From Rhyzopertha dominica (taxonomy: Eukaryota; Arthropoda; Insecta; Coleoptera; Bostrichidae), in contig QCXZ01000086.1 in the NCBI GenBank assembly GCA_025024175.1, forward strand, positions 17,760,245 to 17,824,244: a stretch of 64,000 nucleotides of DNA. The letters run 5' to 3'. Shown piece after piece: positions 11,924 through 22,800 of the stretch. Every line of letters starts with the position of its first letter. The first letter of the stretch is position 1. The position numbers were made by a program, and so were the translations under genes. The notes below the pieces were generated by a model, which saw only the letters and a list, made by a program, of their open reading frames with translations, did no database searches and was not told where the DNA came from.

Positions 11924-14803
11924 TTACATTATGGATGGATTCAAAAGAGACATTGCTATTTTATTCTGTTCTCCAGTAGATGGCTTCTGTAAGTTAACTA
12001 TCCTTTTAGTCTTTTTTTTCGTTGAAAACAGTCTTCGCTGTTTATCGATGTGTTTGTTGTGTGGAACCTGGACAGCATTATGAATAGGCAAAGACGGTCT
12101 GGAAGCAGCGGCTTCTAAGGTAGGTTTTATCGGAGCAATTAATTTCTTAAGAAGATCCATTTGTGAGTGCGACTGGATCGAACCCAATATAGTATCCATC
12201 CATTGTTTTATTTCATCCTTTCTTTGTTGTAATGTATTGTCAGTGGGTGGAACAGTTGAGTAACCAGTAACCAGAGATTGATGAAGACCTTCTACCTCTA
12301 CTTTTCTGTCGTCGATATGAATACAAAGATTTTCATTCTCATCTAAATGGAAAACTTGTTATAAAAACGATTACTTCATAATACACAAGCACATTCATCA
12401 CATGTTATAAATCTCTTAACAAAAGGAAACAAAACACTCAGTAACAAGTAACTTATAGTTAGGTACGCATAACACACTAGTAGACCTTCACCGAAAAATC
12501 AACATATAAAATTTACTACAAGTACCTTCAGAAATCCCTGCTAGTGTGTCCTATTGAAAACTGCCTAATAAGCCAAAACTTGTAGAGGAATTTAAGGTAA
12601 GTATTCTGCAAAAAATGTTATATAAACTTATAAACATACCCATTTCCATTTGAACTGAAAGTTCTGTTGATGAAATCTGGTCTAGTATTTTGCGGCCCAA
12701 CATGTGTATATGTTTACACATATTCCACCTTATGGACGAATCCAAACAGCTGCACGAATATTTGTGTATACAGAAGTTACAATCAGTACAAAGTAACCTG
12801 CATTCACACTGTTCCACATTTTTACGAATTTCATAAATTTGAGGTGGATTAGATGTTGAAGACATTATCTGCCACCCACCATCGACTCTATTTATTAAGT
12901 TGGAATCTAGTTCTAAACTTTTTTTATGCCTTCTTCTTAAATCTTTCAATTTTGTAGTTATTTTCCCTTTCTGTACAGCAATAATACGATCAAATAATTT
13001 ATCTTTCACGAACCTCATGATGGAATTGATGCATTTATCTAATCGTTTATTATGTTTGCCACCCAGATACATGTATTTTATGGTTTTGTGCAACCTCTCT
13101 AGGTGCATGTTTGTGTTCAGACCACTATGTAGTCTGTAACAGTAGGCCCACGACTTCATTTTTTTTTGGTAATTGTCTTTAAAATAGGCTGCAAACTTTG
13201 AAGTATGTGGATCCTCTGAGGATAGTTTTAAAAATTCTGCTAGCATTGTCAAGAAGGCAGTCTCGTCAGTTTCATGTAACAGAGTTCGCAAAGTTTTATA
13301 AATTTCCACCTAAAACATGAATATAATGTTAGTGAAACTATGTTAGAAACAAATGTACCTACTCACTTGTTTCTCTTTTCCATCGACTAAATTAAGGTTC
13401 TTTCTCCATGCGCGATCCACGTGCCATGTACAGAAAAGGCTATCGAGAAAAGCAATTAGTGTATTATAAAAAATATTGCAAGAATATTCTTACCGCAATT
13501 TAGGCTCTCCCATAACTTGTTTCCACGCGTTGTAATAAGAGTCGGCCATATCAGACATAAACACCTTTGGTGTTATGACATTACCATTAAGTCTGTCTTT
13601 AATGCACGAAAAGAACAGGGTCATCACTTCTTGGTCAGCACGGTTTGAAACCATGAATGCTGCAGGAAAGCCTTGACGCAGGTCGTCTATTACGAGTAAA
13701 GTGTGAAGCTCAAAATTGTAGGCATTTAATCCATGTGTGCCGTCTATGCACACACAGTCCGATGAAAATTTCTCTAACATTTGACGTTGACCGTCATTCA
13801 TTATAATTAAGACAAAGTCTTCACTTTTTAATCCAGGATGCTCGCTTAAAGTTAAGTTTTGAGATTTGTAAAATAATACACACTGGTTGTCCTTCATAGC
13901 ATTCACCCATGCTTCGACGCTTATGGCATCGTTAGTATGCCTCACTGCTTCATGTTGTAAGTTGTACGCCGCTGTTATATTATGTAAATCCTTTTTATTC
14001 AGTAAGTGCATTCTTTCCAGTGAATCTCCCGAAATTTTATCACGTATTTCATCCAAAATATGAGCGAAAGGTACCTTAAGTGCTATTTTTTTGGCAATTT
14101 CTTCTCGTTCCGCAGCTGTTAAATTTAAATAGGCCAAATCAACAGTATGTCCTACATGTGTTTTGTTATAAGTGACCTGGCACTGACCATTTGAAGTGAC
14201 AATCACTTTCATCCCTGATGGACAGAATCCTCCAATTTTAACACTCCCTTGAGTTTTCAGATGTCTTTTCTGCTGACCTTTTGAAACATAAAACCCTGAT
14301 CTGTGGCATATATAACTAAGATTCCCATATTCTTTCACAAATCGGGACTTGGCACTGCATTCTGTTAAATTTTTCCAATCTTCAAAATCCTTCTTTGTGG
14401 CAAACTCAAGTTTCTCAATGGACATGTTAACATCATGAACTTCTTTGAAATGATTATAGAGCTGGATTCTTGATGATTCTTTGTAATCGCATAGAGGACA
14501 CTTCTTACCAAATTTTCTAATTGCACTAGTATGAGGTTTGCTCATTGAGTTACTCAGCACTGCATGACTTTTCTTATGAAACGTTAAATGTTTATTATAT
14601 TTAAATTTCTTTTCACAAATATCACAACCAAAACTGCGTTCCGGGTGCTTGAGGGGAGTTATTTCATCCACTTTACCTTTGTGGTATTTTTTTACGTGTC
14701 TCCGCAAAACGTAATAAGAACTTGTAAACACAGCATTGCATTCAGTACACACGTATTCACCAGATTCATTGGCGACTGTCGGTGCCGCACTTAGGTCACT
14801 CAT
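11924..14803 (-). CDS. MULE transposase with C2H2 fingers and SWIM domain, five exons, apparently intact
   Basis: This enzyme would cut and move the MULE. The exons I infer are 14803-13494, 13439-13367, 13309-12640, a 15-nt exon 12540-12526, and 12342-11924. All use GT-AG sites, and the phases join into one open frame of 829 codons including the stop. The N-terminus has three C2H2 fingers (YVCTECNAVF..., FGCDICEKKF..., CPLCDYKESS...). The MULE catalytic domain follows, with CIDGTHGLNAYNFELHTLLV and later a SDMADSYYNAW segment; exon 2 adds CTWHVDRAWRKNL. A SWIM zinc finger (YSCSCLDSSIRWNMCKHIHML without its last residue fits the CxC...CxH pattern) is near the end of exon 3. The C-terminal exon is lysine-rich. 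No stop or frameshift is visible, unlike every other element here. A domesticated host gene is an alternative. Confidence 0.85.
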
Positions 14804-14911
14804 TTTAATTAGTTAATTTTCGGTGGTAATTGAGGTTACCGAAAAGTTACCAAATCGAGAACAGCTGATGCCGGAAAACAGCTGATTGATTTTGCATCTC
14901 GCATGCGCGTC

Positions 14912-14955
14912 GAGTCGCAGCAGGACCTCGGGAGCTAGACGCTAGTTATATATAC
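14912..14955 (-). repeat. right terminal inverted repeat of the MULE
   Basis: Inverted partner of 11256-11300, about 110 bases upstream of the transposase ATG. Its TATA-rich outer edge points toward the plus-strand gene at 15017, so the same bases may act as a promoter. Confidence 0.7.
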
Positions 14956-14980
14956 TACGTGTAAACGGTGTTGCAGTTTA
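14947..14980 (+). promoter_or_regulatory. candidate TATA-box promoter for the small spliced gene
   Basis: TATATATA at 14947-14954 is followed about 30 bases later by an initiator-like GCAGTTTATT, and by an ATG at 15017. Spacing fits an RNA polymerase II core promoter. It overlaps the MULE inverted repeat, giving a head-to-head arrangement with the transposase gene. Confidence 0.5.
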
Positions 14981-15016
14981 TTGTGCTGTAGTTGCTGTAG
15001 AGAGTGAAACATAACA

Positions 15017-15917
15017 ATGGACGTAGAATTAACTTCCGACGAAGAAATTGTATTATGGAATGATTATTATTAATGTTGAATGTTTAAGTGGATGAAGTAT
15101 ACTTAGTATTAGATGTAATTATGTGATAATATTCATTAATAATACTAAATAATTAACTATGTTGTGATGTTAGCAGCCGTGTGGACAAAGGACCCCACCC
15201 AGACCGTCCACGTCAGGTGCTTCGGGGGGACATTAAGAGGTAATATGTTAATTGGAATATTAGGAAATAATAATTTATATGAGCTGTTAAATTATAGTCG
15301 AGTGTTACGCGGCAGACCACAGCTGCTTCTTCAACAGCATTTCCTCAAAGAGAGATCACCACGGCGGGGCGTGTAAGTATTTGTAATGAAAATTATTTGT
15401 AATTTTGTTACAAGTGTTTTGTATCACAGGAGAAGACGATAAAAGCTTTGAGGGCCTGTAAAATGGGCTTGCACAGCCTAATGTAAGTATAAAAAGCTAG
15501 GTGAATACAATGAACATATGTTGAAATAAATTATTGTAAACGCATACTCCACCAACTAAATTTCGTGGAGAGCAGAGAGGGTGTAAGTAATGTTTGTCAT
15601 GATTGTAAATTGCGAATTGTAATGTGTCATTTTGTACAGGGTGATATAACGAACTTCGCTGAGCTCGTGGACAGATTTAATTTGAATCTGAACACGGTGG
15701 CGTAAGTAGAGTAGATGAGCTTTGATGTTAGTATTCAATATTGGTGTTTTTCAGTTGGTTGGAAGATCTCTTAAAGCTCACAAAAGGGAGAAGGGCTCGT
15801 GGCGGTCGGGGGAGGGGGAGAGGAGCGTATAGAGGAGGGCGACGTCCTGGTGGCGGTGGCGTTGGAACTATGATATTTAAAGGTCACACTACAGTGAACT
15901 ACAATTATAGTAAATAA
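15017..15917 (+). CDS. small spliced gene with RGG-rich C-terminus, unknown function
   Basis: I do not recognise this gene. The ATG at 15017 starts MDVELTSDEEI. Good GT-AG pairs then suggest exons at 15174-15239, 15298-15372, 15430-15482, a very short one ending at 15582, 15640-15701 and 15755-15917. From 15298 onward one frame stays open: a Ser/Thr-rich part, then EKTIKALRACKMGLHSLM, then GDITNFAELVDRFNLNLN, then a glycine/arginine tract (GRRARGGRGRGRGAYRGG) and the stop at 15915-15917. RGG tracts usually bind RNA. Two weak points remain: the join from exon 1 to the rest is unclear because exon 2 in the matching frame has a TAA at 15234, and the microexon start is ambiguous. It could be a MULE accessory gene, a host gene or a pseudogene. 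Confidence 0.55.
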
Positions 15918-15953
15918 ATTACTATAATTGTAGTTCACTTTGTAGGTGTGACC
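15882..15953. repeat. 72-bp inverted repeat (hairpin) across the stop codon
   Basis: Arms 15882-15913 and 15919-15953 are complementary except for about three unpaired bases, with a five-base ATAAA loop. The left arm encodes the last residues of the spliced gene and its stop, and an AATAAA lies over the loop. A transcript through it would form a long stable stem at the 3' end. Confidence 0.9.
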
Positions 15954-15959
15954 ATTCGG

Positions 15960-18319
15960 TCACTGGTAGATAGTTTGAGTATTGAAAGAACATTTATACT
16001 TTTTAATTACTTATTATTATTGTTTGTCTTATGTTTGTGTTTATTTTTTGTTCATTGTAAAATATTTTAAGTTTCTTTTTATTAATATAGATTTCTGTTT
16101 GTGTTAACTTTAAGTGTTTGTAAGAATTTTATTTTTTTTTGTTAATAAATAAAATTTATGTATTGCGTGTTTGTTGGAGATAAGTGTAAAATGAGTCAAT
16201 GTGGCATATGTCGGGGTGATGTTTACAGGGAATATTAATCGTGTTCAGTTGTGGTAGATATGTGAATCGTGCTTATGAAATGTCATTAGTGATAAGTAGG
16301 GATTGTATGGTTTGTGTTCGATGAATTGTGAAGATTGTATATTAGATGAAGTAAAGGTAAGTGCCTAGAAGTGATTAGGTATAGCGGAGGATATGCTTCC
16401 ATGCGTAAATCGCTATGAATTGAAAGTAATACACATATCTAATAGTATGTGTACGTAGTAGTTACTAAAATAGTTGGCTAATAGACAGTTATATCTGAAT
16501 AGAATAACATCGGAATGATTTTAAATACTTGTTTAACTGCTTGAATGTAAATTTTCGTATAATAAGTATATTGCACATAATGTGAATATTAAATAATAAA
16601 GAGGAACGGTGTAAAAGGAAGAACACAATTTAGGAGAATGTAAAAAGTACGTATGAATAAAAATGAATGTAATAAAAGTATAAAATAATTTGTCTTCTCA
16701 CCAGGTTGTTGATATTATTTGGGCTAGTGGAAATGTTTGCTGAATGATGACTTGGTGAATGTTATAAGGAATATTTGCATATTGTACAGATGACAGATAA
16801 CTAAAAATTATTTTTGGGAAGTGTACATGTTCAATAAAGTAAAGTAAGGTGTTGCTAATTGAATTGCAGTTTTTGTAACAGTAATGTGTTAGGATCAATT
16901 CCATTGGAATGTGTGAGAACAAATTTGCAATATGTCGATATTGTAGGAGATGATTATTATTGGGGATTATATGTGTTACAGTAGAAGGTATGAAAAAGTA
17001 GAACATAAAGTAATGGTAAAGATTTATTCTAAATATGTTCGTTTGAATAAGGTGTTAGTCGTTCAAAGACATGTATTTGAAGTATTAAGAAATTAGTATG
17101 ACTAAAATCCATTTAGGGGAAATATATCACATAAGTACATGCAAAAAGACTATTTATAATACATATGTTGGTGTGTAATATATAGGAAGCCATAGAGAAA
17201 TAGTAAATATACAGATGTATAAACAATGCTTATGTATGTATATAAAATGAAAAATTAAATAATGAATTGGCATGGAAAGGTTGGCAAGTATATAGGTAAA
17301 ATAAAAAATGTACAGTATGATGTATTAATTGTGCTGCATCCAATATAAAAGTTATGCATGGAATGGAAAACACAACATTAGTAATTAGTAAAATAGTTAA
17401 TGTAAAAGGTGGAAGAGTTTTTTTTATCTTTTATTTTAAGTGCAGCATTACAATAGAGGATGTACTATAACGGTTAATGTATAAGAAATGCATAAATAAA
17501 TAATGTAGTGTAAATGCTCCGTCCATGAACCTGAAAAAAACAACATTTAATAATAAAGTCAATGTGGTATATGAAAGGTGTGTAATACATAATTAGCACT
17601 GGGGACAATGAAGAATAATATGAAGGGAAGTAGTCTGTTGGAAATCATTGAAATATGATAAAAACACAACATATAAGTGGATGCTACATGTATTATGAAA
17701 AATGAATATGTTACCTGTATGTGCTGTATGTAATGAGCAGGAGTGAAGACAAACAGAACGGTAACGTTACAGAGTTTGTGATGATATATTCTTAGGTAAC
17801 TGAAATATAGATGTAATTACCTTATTTTTTGCCAGGCAGTATGAGATACCATATATGGCAAGATGTTCCCAAATCCCTTCACCTTCACCATTAGCACCAT
17901 CTACACAAATTGTACACATATCGTTGGGATGAGTGAGGATACAATGAAGCGCTTGTTGTGATTGTGTGTTGTGCTTGAGGCATGAGGTGTAAGTCATGTG
18001 GGGTATGGTAATAAATGTACTATTTCCGTAACCCTGTAAAGGATAGCAACATTAGTATGTATTGTTTGAGATTGACTCAATATATACATATGAATGAGAA
18101 ATATGCAGTGGTAATGGTAAAATATTCCTTTATAACAAATAGATGTAAAAACATTAAAGTGTTTTTTGCAAGATGTAATGACAGGTAATGAGATGCACAT
18201 GTTCATTGGAAGGCACAGTTTTATTAGTACCATGCACCTGAAAAAGAAATGTAATGATATGAATCAGATACTTAAAAGGTTTGTATAATTGTGCTTACAT
18301 ATAGGATGTATTCGTATGC
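15960..18319. other. AT-rich stretch without a recognisable gene
   Basis: There is no family-level coding match in either direction. Minus-strand open stretches at 16698-17006, 17767-17997 and 17994-18233 are flanked by splice-like signals (for example a pyrimidine-rich acceptor before 18232 and a GTGAGA donor at about 16700). They might be exons of a minus-strand transcript linked to the repeat array on the right. This is not supported strongly enough to call a gene. Confidence 0.35.
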
Positions 18320-19700
18320 TGGTAAATATATGTTAACAATTGGATCCTCCTTGTGGAATTTGTGAAGGAATACTTCTGTCAGTGCAATGTCATGAACAGT
18401 TGGTTCTGGGCATGTTATAAGGACGACATTCTCCTCTTATTAATAAAATAATAACAGGTGGGAGTTCTTGTAATGTGATTTGGTGTAGGAAGCCTGTAAT
18501 AATAGTAAAAGTATAAGTGGGAAATGTATGTGATTGTATTTCAGCAAATGACTTGCCTGTTTTTATTATACCATATAATATCAAATATTTGTAGCACATG
18601 CATGTGATGGCATCGAAGAAATTAACTCGCCAGGTGGTAGTTATGGTGGGCAGAAAATGTCATGATGGAGCGACGGCAACTCCCCTTACATGTGGTGGTA
18701 AATGTATGTAAATAATGGAATCCTCCTCATGGACTGTGTGAAGGTGTCATGGCAATGAAAAAACGTACTAACATCAAATGATTATCGAAATGTAACCTCG
18801 ATGTATTTCTTTATTATTGATAATAACAGGTGCATGGGAATCCTTGTGATATGATTTGCTGTAGGGAGCCTGTAATAAAAAGTATAAGTAATAAATGAGT
18901 GTTATTGTATGCCAGTAAATAAATCACCTGTTCTTATTAATGCATGCATTGTAGGTATTAGGCAAAGTAGGCGTTGCGATTTGATTCACTGTAAATAGCC
19001 TGTAATATAAAGTATTTGTAGGAAATGCATATTATTGCATTGAAGAGAGTAACTGGCCTGGTGGGAGTTATGTTGTACAGAAAATGTTATGATGGAGCAG
19101 CAACTGTATGAAGGTAGTTTTCAGCAGGTGTCAATTTATGGATTCATCACTTTGTGCAATACATTTGGTAATATTTACCTGCAACAGTAAGAATATGTGA
19201 AACTGGTTATGAACATGACAGATATAATACCTTTAATTTTACAGCAGCATATGGCGAAGTAGCGTGCGTTAGTTATATGTATAAATTAATAAATCTGGTT
19301 ACCAGCGAATTACTCTGTAAGGATGTAATGTTGACTTTCTCCTTCATAACATATAACAACAGATATGAGAGGTGACCACCCATCATAACTGATAGTTGAA
19401 TAGAGGTCTTAAAGTTTCCTTGACTGTTAGATAACTGAAAAAAGAATTATATTTAGGAAAAGTAATATGCTAAAAGATAAAAACTTACGTGGTAGTAATG
19501 GTGGAACAGAAAATGATGTAGTTGCAAGTGTATGAGGGTAACTTTCAGCAGCTGTCCATTTATGGATGCATGTGCTGGTGGAATGCATTCGATAATATTC
19601 ATCTGCAATCAGAACAACGTGTTAAAGCAGTTATGGCCGTCGCAAATATAATACTTTTCTCTTTCCAGCAGCATGTGACGATGTAACTTGCTTTATAAAT
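18320..19700. repeat. degenerate tandem array with about 430-bp period
   Basis: Matching blocks recur at regular distances. CAGAAAATGtcATGATGGAG-type blocks start near 18628, 19057 and 19488, 429 and 431 bases apart. The block ending in ...CAGCAGCAT recurs near 19181 and 19606. Blocks with GGAATCCTCCT occur near 18341 and 18718, and blocks with GCCTGTAAT at about 18494, 18866 and 19000. Units are diverged by substitutions and indels, so the array is old. Confidence 0.75.
19273..19602 (-). CDS. putative two-exon 91-codon reading frame inside the repeat array
   Basis: Unknown function, weakly supported. On the minus strand an exon (19602-19489, 38 codons) follows the acceptor TTGCAG and ends at a CAC|GTAAGT donor. 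A second exon (19434-19273) follows TTTTTTCAG and stays open to a TAA, joined in phase 0. The product would be rich in Ile, Leu and His. In the neighbouring repeat unit (about 19190-19060) the corresponding frame has a TGA and shifts, so the reading frame is not conserved between units. The splice-like ends may be chance. Confidence 0.3.
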
Positions 19701-19727
19701 GGGGTGAAGGATAAAGGGTAGCGCTTA

Positions 19728-19751
19728 GTACTGTCCGTCAGGACACAGTAC
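19728..19751 (-). terminator. hairpin nearest the Helitron 3' end
   Basis: GTACTGTCC pairs with GGACACAGTAC around a four-base loop with a two-base bulge. On the minus strand it is followed at once by TAAG. Helitron 3' ends normally have a hairpin shortly before CTRR, and CTAA overlaps its last base, so this is the best candidate terminator. Confidence 0.55.
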
Positions 19752-19753
19752 TT

Positions 19754-19776
19754 CCCTGCTGCGTCGCACAGCAGGG
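19754..19776 (-). repeat. second hairpin at the Helitron 3' end
   Basis: A perfect 8-bp stem CCCTGCTG/CAGCAGGG with a 7-base loop. Confidence 0.85.
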
Positions 19777-19779
19777 TCA

Positions 19780-19803
19780 CCCTCCCCGAGTTATTAGGGA
19801 GGG
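19780..19803 (-). repeat. third hairpin, loop identical to the fourth
   Basis: A perfect 7-bp stem CCCTCCC/GGGAGGG around the 10-base loop CGAGTTATTA (plus-strand reading). Confidence 0.9.
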
Positions 19804-19843
19804 GGGCGACCGACATCCGTCAAATAGGGACGTTATCGCCAAG

Positions 19844-19867
19844 CCATTCTCGAGTTATTAAGAATGG
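19844..19867 (-). repeat. fourth hairpin, same loop with a different stem
   Basis: A perfect 7-bp stem CCATTCT/AGAATGG around the same 10-base loop CGAGTTATTA found at 19787-19796. Six of the seven stem bases differ or are shifted between the two hairpins, yet each stem pairs perfectly. Confidence 0.9.
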
Positions 19868-19887
19868 AGCGCTCTTATTTGGAAGAT

Positions 19888-22800
19888 TTACAAAATCTCT
19901 TTGTCAGCTAAGAGCACACCTTGTGTTCTGTTTGTGCTTACGGTGAAACGAAGACCTCGTTTGCTGCGCACTCGTGATGCAGCGGCGTACAGTTGGCCAT
20001 GAGAAAACACGGTATCCGGAAGATAAATCCCGGCAAACTGCAGGGTCTGCCCTTGACTCTTCGTAATGGTCATTCCGTAGCTGGGCCTCAGCGGAAACTG
20101 CCTTCGTCGTAAAACGAACGGCAGTCGGGTGTCACCGGTGATGAAATCTATTAGGCAAAAAGACTCTTTGGTTAGTAAGTTCACCGTTAAGATTTATTTG
20201 TGCGTCTACGTAGCGGACGCCCAAATGATTTATTACCAGTCTGGTACCGTTGAAGAGGTTATTGCGAACATTGAAATTTCGCAATAGCATTACCACGCAA
20301 CCTTCCTTAAGGGTTAATCGGTGCGTGGGATATCCCGGCGGATTGCAAGAATTAAGAAATTCAATAGGATATTGATCGATTTCAGTTTCGTCGTCATATA
20401 CGACAGAATCGATGCTGGTGTAGATCTTTTCGTGACCTTGTAGACGTGCCATGACTGCTTCATTGATCTCGTTAACATTCGCGTTCCAGGGTATCAAAAT
20501 AGCTGCATTAGTAACTACTTGTCCCTGCTGTACTTCAGCGAAGCAACTGTTGATCAAATCGTCAAGTTCTTGGACGATGCATTCATCCAGCAATGCTATC
20601 AGCTCTGTAGCGTTACCTACAACTGTGGTTGGCAGTTCACCTTTTCCCAGTCGTTCGAGCCACTGAACGAATTCGATTTCTTCTTGATTCACACGCATAT
20701 TGGTTCTTATCAGTTCGTATCGAAATAGGTGCCACTGTCTGCTAGATTTGACACATTCGGCCACTATGGTGGCACTATCCGCGTTGTGTACAACCGTTTA
20801 TCGTTTCTGCAAATGTCACACGTAAGGTGTGATCTATGAGGTTAAACACGGTGCCAGTTAACATACTGACTTCATCGCATACAATAAGCTTCGCTTCCCT
20901 TAAAAAGCGGGCGTGCTTCGATCCAGGACGCATGGAAGAAGTAGAATCCGGCAAAACAGGCACCGGCAAAAGGAATCTACTGTGGATAGTTCTACCGGTC
21001 TTGAGCAAGGCTGCTGCGAGGCCGGTCCATGCCCCGCGCCACGGTTCGTTGCCCCTTTCCATGGATGGTGGTAATGAGTGTGTTGTATAGGCCTGGCCGG
21101 TCACCTAGAAATATCTATCTGCTTCATCGTCGTTATCGATCGCACTCATAACATTATCGAATACTCGATGTTCGTCATTATTGAGACGTGGCTGCATCTC
21201 TTGTGCAACGTGGGCCTCTTCTGCGACGTCCATGTTTTTTTCGTCATCCACGGGAAGATCTACATCGGCAGGTGGCGGCTCAGGCAAGTGATAGTCGGCG
21301 AGATGTTTGCGGTCCACAGCGAGAATACGATCAATATATCTAAGAGCCATTCCTGTCGCTGCACCACCGGCCATACCACGACGGCGAGTGAAGTCTTCAA
21401 CGAAGTGATCGCGAAAAGTTTCCTAAAAACGTAACGGGTCGCTGACTTCACCAAAGAGTAAGGTATAAGCAAACATTTGTCTGAGCTGAGAAGGCATGTC
21501 ACGTTCGCTTGCCTCACGTAATGGCCTGAACCATTCTTCATCGTCGGCGAGCAAGTTACGTCGGCGGCATGCCTCTTCGAAGGTGTCGCACAGGTGATCA
21601 TCCACCGTCCGCATCATTTCGTATGACTGAGCTCCGCGGACATGCAACAGCAATAGACGTAAATAATACAATTCTCTGTGTGCGATGGACACGTTGTACA
21701 TCCTACACACCAGTTTCTCTTGGCCCCTTTGACGACGTACCCAACCTTTGTTGGGTTTCCAATGGTAAGATTTGGGAACTTCGGTCTACAGAAGTGTTCA
21801 GGCCTCGGGAACGGCTAAGTTCAGCTCGAACCATTTGGTAAGCTTGGTGTGCCGTGGTTCATGAAACCTTTATGCATCATCTAGGACGTCTCTCTCCCTG
21901 AAAAGGACCCGTTGTCTGTCGGGCAGGTGATCAGGCAGCCTTTCTACCGTGTGAGACAGGTGATTCATGTAGAAGCGGAGAATGTGCCAGGCGCTTTCGA
22001 ACGGAGTGAAGTATCTTCCAGACACAAAAGCCTCGATCTCATCATAATTAAGCGTCCGTTGCTTGTTGGGGTTTTTGAAAAAGTATTTGAATAAATACTT
22101 TACGGTCTGCAATGATGAACGTGCCTCTACGTTTATGTGGGTTCTGTATTTCTTCAACAGATATGGATTATAGGGCACTATGAATTGGTTGTTGACCCGA
22201 TAGACCACATTGTTTCGTCGTATCTCGATAAGACGGCCGTTGTTGCGGCCACGATAGTGTACTCCGTCCCCGTCTAATCTAGTTTCATTGTACCATTATT
22301 TAGGAAATTGTTTATTGCAATGTCCGTCATCCAGCATGCATACAGCACTTCGATTCATACGTCCGCAAGGACCGTGGAACATGTACTTGGCCACTAATTT
22401 GTATAATTCTTCATCGGTTTCGTCCGGTATTTCAGCAGATATTAACTGATCAACAACAGAGGGATTGTTAATGCGATCTTCGTTGCAGAGAGTCAATAAT
22501 ATGTGAGCATGCGGGAGGCCGCGTTTCTCAAATTCTATTACATGTATATGCGAGATGGCTCTTCCCATCACATGGAATTTAGTGAGGCAATCCATTAGCT
22601 GTTGTAACTTAAGCTTGAATACTCTGTTGACCAAGAAAGGATGGTCGCTGGGGTGTTCGCCGGGCATTAGATTATTTTGTATCTCATCCCAGTGTGGCGA
22701 GCTGGTAAACGTGATGAATAGATTTGGTGGTCCCGTTTCTCTTGCGATGGCAATAGCATCCTGGAACCTCTCCAGCTGATACCTGAGTGACATTACATGG

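Larger units (their letters stand above)
11256..14955 (-). mobile_element. MULE (Mutator-like) DNA transposon with short imperfect TIRs
   Basis: A transposase gene of the MULE type (11924-14803, minus) is bracketed by a pair of inverted repeats of about 45 bp at 11256-11300 and 14912-14955. The repeats share the core GCGTCTAGCTCCCGAG and each carries a TATATATA run at its outer side. No convincing 8-11 bp target duplication is visible outside them, so the exact ends are provisional. About 3.7 kb is a normal size for an autonomous MULE. Confidence 0.7.

Noticed and set aside
15556..15738. Minus-strand frame across the small spliced gene
   Set aside because: It runs antisense through several introns and exons of the better supported plus-strand model.
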